DNA of 64,000 nucleotides from Antennarius striatus. Its lineage: Eukaryota; Chordata; Actinopteri; Lophiiformes; Antennariidae. The DNA lies in contig NC_090796.1 of the NCBI RefSeq assembly GCF_040054535.1, positions 12,179,501 through 12,243,500 of the forward strand, in the 5' to 3' direction. Below, piece by piece: positions 62,442-64,000 of the stretch. Numbering within the stretch: the first letter of the stretch is position 1; every line of letters starts with the position of its first letter. The notes under the pieces were generated by a model that saw nothing but the letters and a program-made list of their open reading frames with translations, was not told the origin of the DNA and made no database searches. Position numbers and translations under genes: made by a program.

Positions 62442-64000
62442 GTGAGTTTTGAATTCGTACAGGTCAGGTAACACGGCAGTCTTGCTACAGAAGAAATGAG
62501 CACAGTAGAAAGAAAGAAACACAGAAACAAAGACAGAAAGAAAGCATGCAAAATATGTAGGAAATGCGCATGACCTCAGGACAAGCTTATCACAGTACCA
62601 GGTACACAATGCCACCGTGGAAAGATGCACAAGAGGTTCTTTATGCTGGAGATTACTCCAGCATTATGCTCCATTGCATAGTCTACTGGAATGATGAGGG
62701 AGTCAGATCTGTTCAGTTTATACAAATATAGAGTTTATTCCTTCAACCTAACAAATTTCATTTATAGGTTTGCATCTTGAGAGGAGTTACTTTGTGACCA
62801 ACATCCCTTGGGAAATATTTAAATAATAGTCAGTCTTGGTCCAAGTCTATTTTCATGATCTCATGGATTGGCCCGTCCAGAGCTCTTTTTAACTGGAACA
62901 GTGATATTGAGTCGGACCATAAAGAATCAGCCACTCAAACAAATTCTGGGTCATCTGATTCCACTGTTAACAGGATGAGGCCACTGGCATGGTAATCAGA
63001 AAGTTTTCAGGAATAGTTAGATTAATTTTAAATATTTCTCACCATCCACATCTGTGAGTGATTGTGTGAATATCTATACCAAGAAGCAAATAAAAGAAAG
63101 AGAAATGTGTTATGTAAGTGCTGACAATGGATTGTTTTCTGGAGTTTATCTCATCTTTCAACAAAGCTAATAAAAGACAGGACAAACTGCATAATCTCTC
63201 TGATGCAGTAGTCCATGTAGTCAGATGGAAAAACTTATACCCCTAGATTGGAGTTTGTCAAACTGTCAGATATAAGCAAGCGATTCGGAAACAAGATGTC
63301 AATCAGATATGTGGTTGTAATGTGGAGGTCTCAACTATTTTCCTCATCTGTGTGGCCTCTAGCTTTCCCCGTGACTTGAAGCAACGTGGTAAATTCGCAT
63401 GGTACCGTCATTCCTCGGACATAACCTGATTTTCTCTTCATTGCTTTTTTCACTGAGTAGAAGTTGTCTCTGATTTACAACAATGTGAGCAGTCACAAAC
63501 TGATCTTGTGCCTTTGCGTTGACAGGAAAGAAAACAAGGGAGAGATACAAGTCAAACGATGCAGTTATGTTGGATATGTAACCCAACCACTATTCTTATG
63601 ATGGACTGCATTCCTCCAGTCACTCTTGTCTCTACTCTGTCATCATCTCTCATTCTCTGAGGTACCGACAGAAATGTGACATGAAGAGGAGATGGTCTGT
63701 GATATGACACGTACCACAGGCTTGCTGTCTCCTGAACGCATGGGGCAATCGATGCATTTGCGCATGAGACAATGAAATCTGACAGTACACGATCTTTAGA
63801 ATTTTCGCAAATTTCAAAATGATTGTTTGGCCGTGGTGGAGTGTCAAATCTGGTGAGTGCCATGTTGGGTCTTGTATTACCTCCTCTGATTGAAAGATGA
63901 CATGGCACTAGCATTTGGTGAATGTAGGCCACAGGGAAATAGTTTAGTCGTGAAAGAAATTCATGCTCTGTAATTATTAGCTGTTTGAACTTCCTCGATA
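62442..64000. other. fmnl1 intron 1 (5' part)
   Basis: No second fmnl1 exon (expected to continue around a 'MNLPPDK' sequence) is visible before the window ends. No other gene recognised. Confidence 0.6.

Noticed and set aside
63552-63932. A 126-codon minus-strand frame inside fmnl1 intron 1
   Set aside because: Composition is random-like, no recognised motif and no initiation or splice context.

Overview
This is a stretch of a teleost fish nuclear genome. The genes have short GT-AG introns. Fish-type families are present (intronless UGT5-type glucuronosyltransferase, actinoporin-like proteins, ENDOD1-like endonuclease), and the window is full of microsatellites and decayed retrotransposons typical of bony fish. 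The species cannot be named from the sequence. There is no sign of bacterial, phage or CRISPR content.

Layout. (1) 1-17.7 kb is a conserved block matching human 17q25: the first coding exon of ush1g (minus), a complete seven-exon otopetrin closest to otop3 (plus), and a complete 19-exon hid1 (minus). (2) 19.9-41.7 kb is a more fish-specific block of secreted, membrane or defence-type genes: an 11-exon urokinase-like protease (plau), two tandem actinoporin-like genes, a two-exon ENDOD1-like nuclease (minus), an intronless ugt5-type gene, and a C-type lectin with a long coiled-coil stalk (minus, membrane-anchor exon not found). (3) 44.3-62.4 kb again matches human chromosome 17, this time 17q21: a five-exon RAMP (ramp2 by position), ccr10, an unrecognised two-exon gene encoding 112 aa, and the first coding exon of fmnl1 running out of the window.

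The conserved genes do not form a single pathway: stereocilia scaffold, proton channel, secretory-granule factor, GPCR accessory protein, chemokine receptor and formin. The middle block is richer in extracellular proteins (plasminogen activation, pore-forming fold, secreted nuclease, lectin). This may reflect insertion or lineage expansion of defence-type genes into a conserved chromosomal frame, but that is inference.

Non-coding content includes about a dozen microsatellites, two different fragments of one RTE-like LINE, and three copies of an interspersed repeat carrying perfect TGACCTTGA nuclear-receptor half-site motifs. There are also inverted copies of a common fish repeat, a possible MITE, a perfect 44-bp palindrome and several stem-loops. 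Gene models were built by hand from reading frame, splice consensus and remembered family resemblance; no database search was run.
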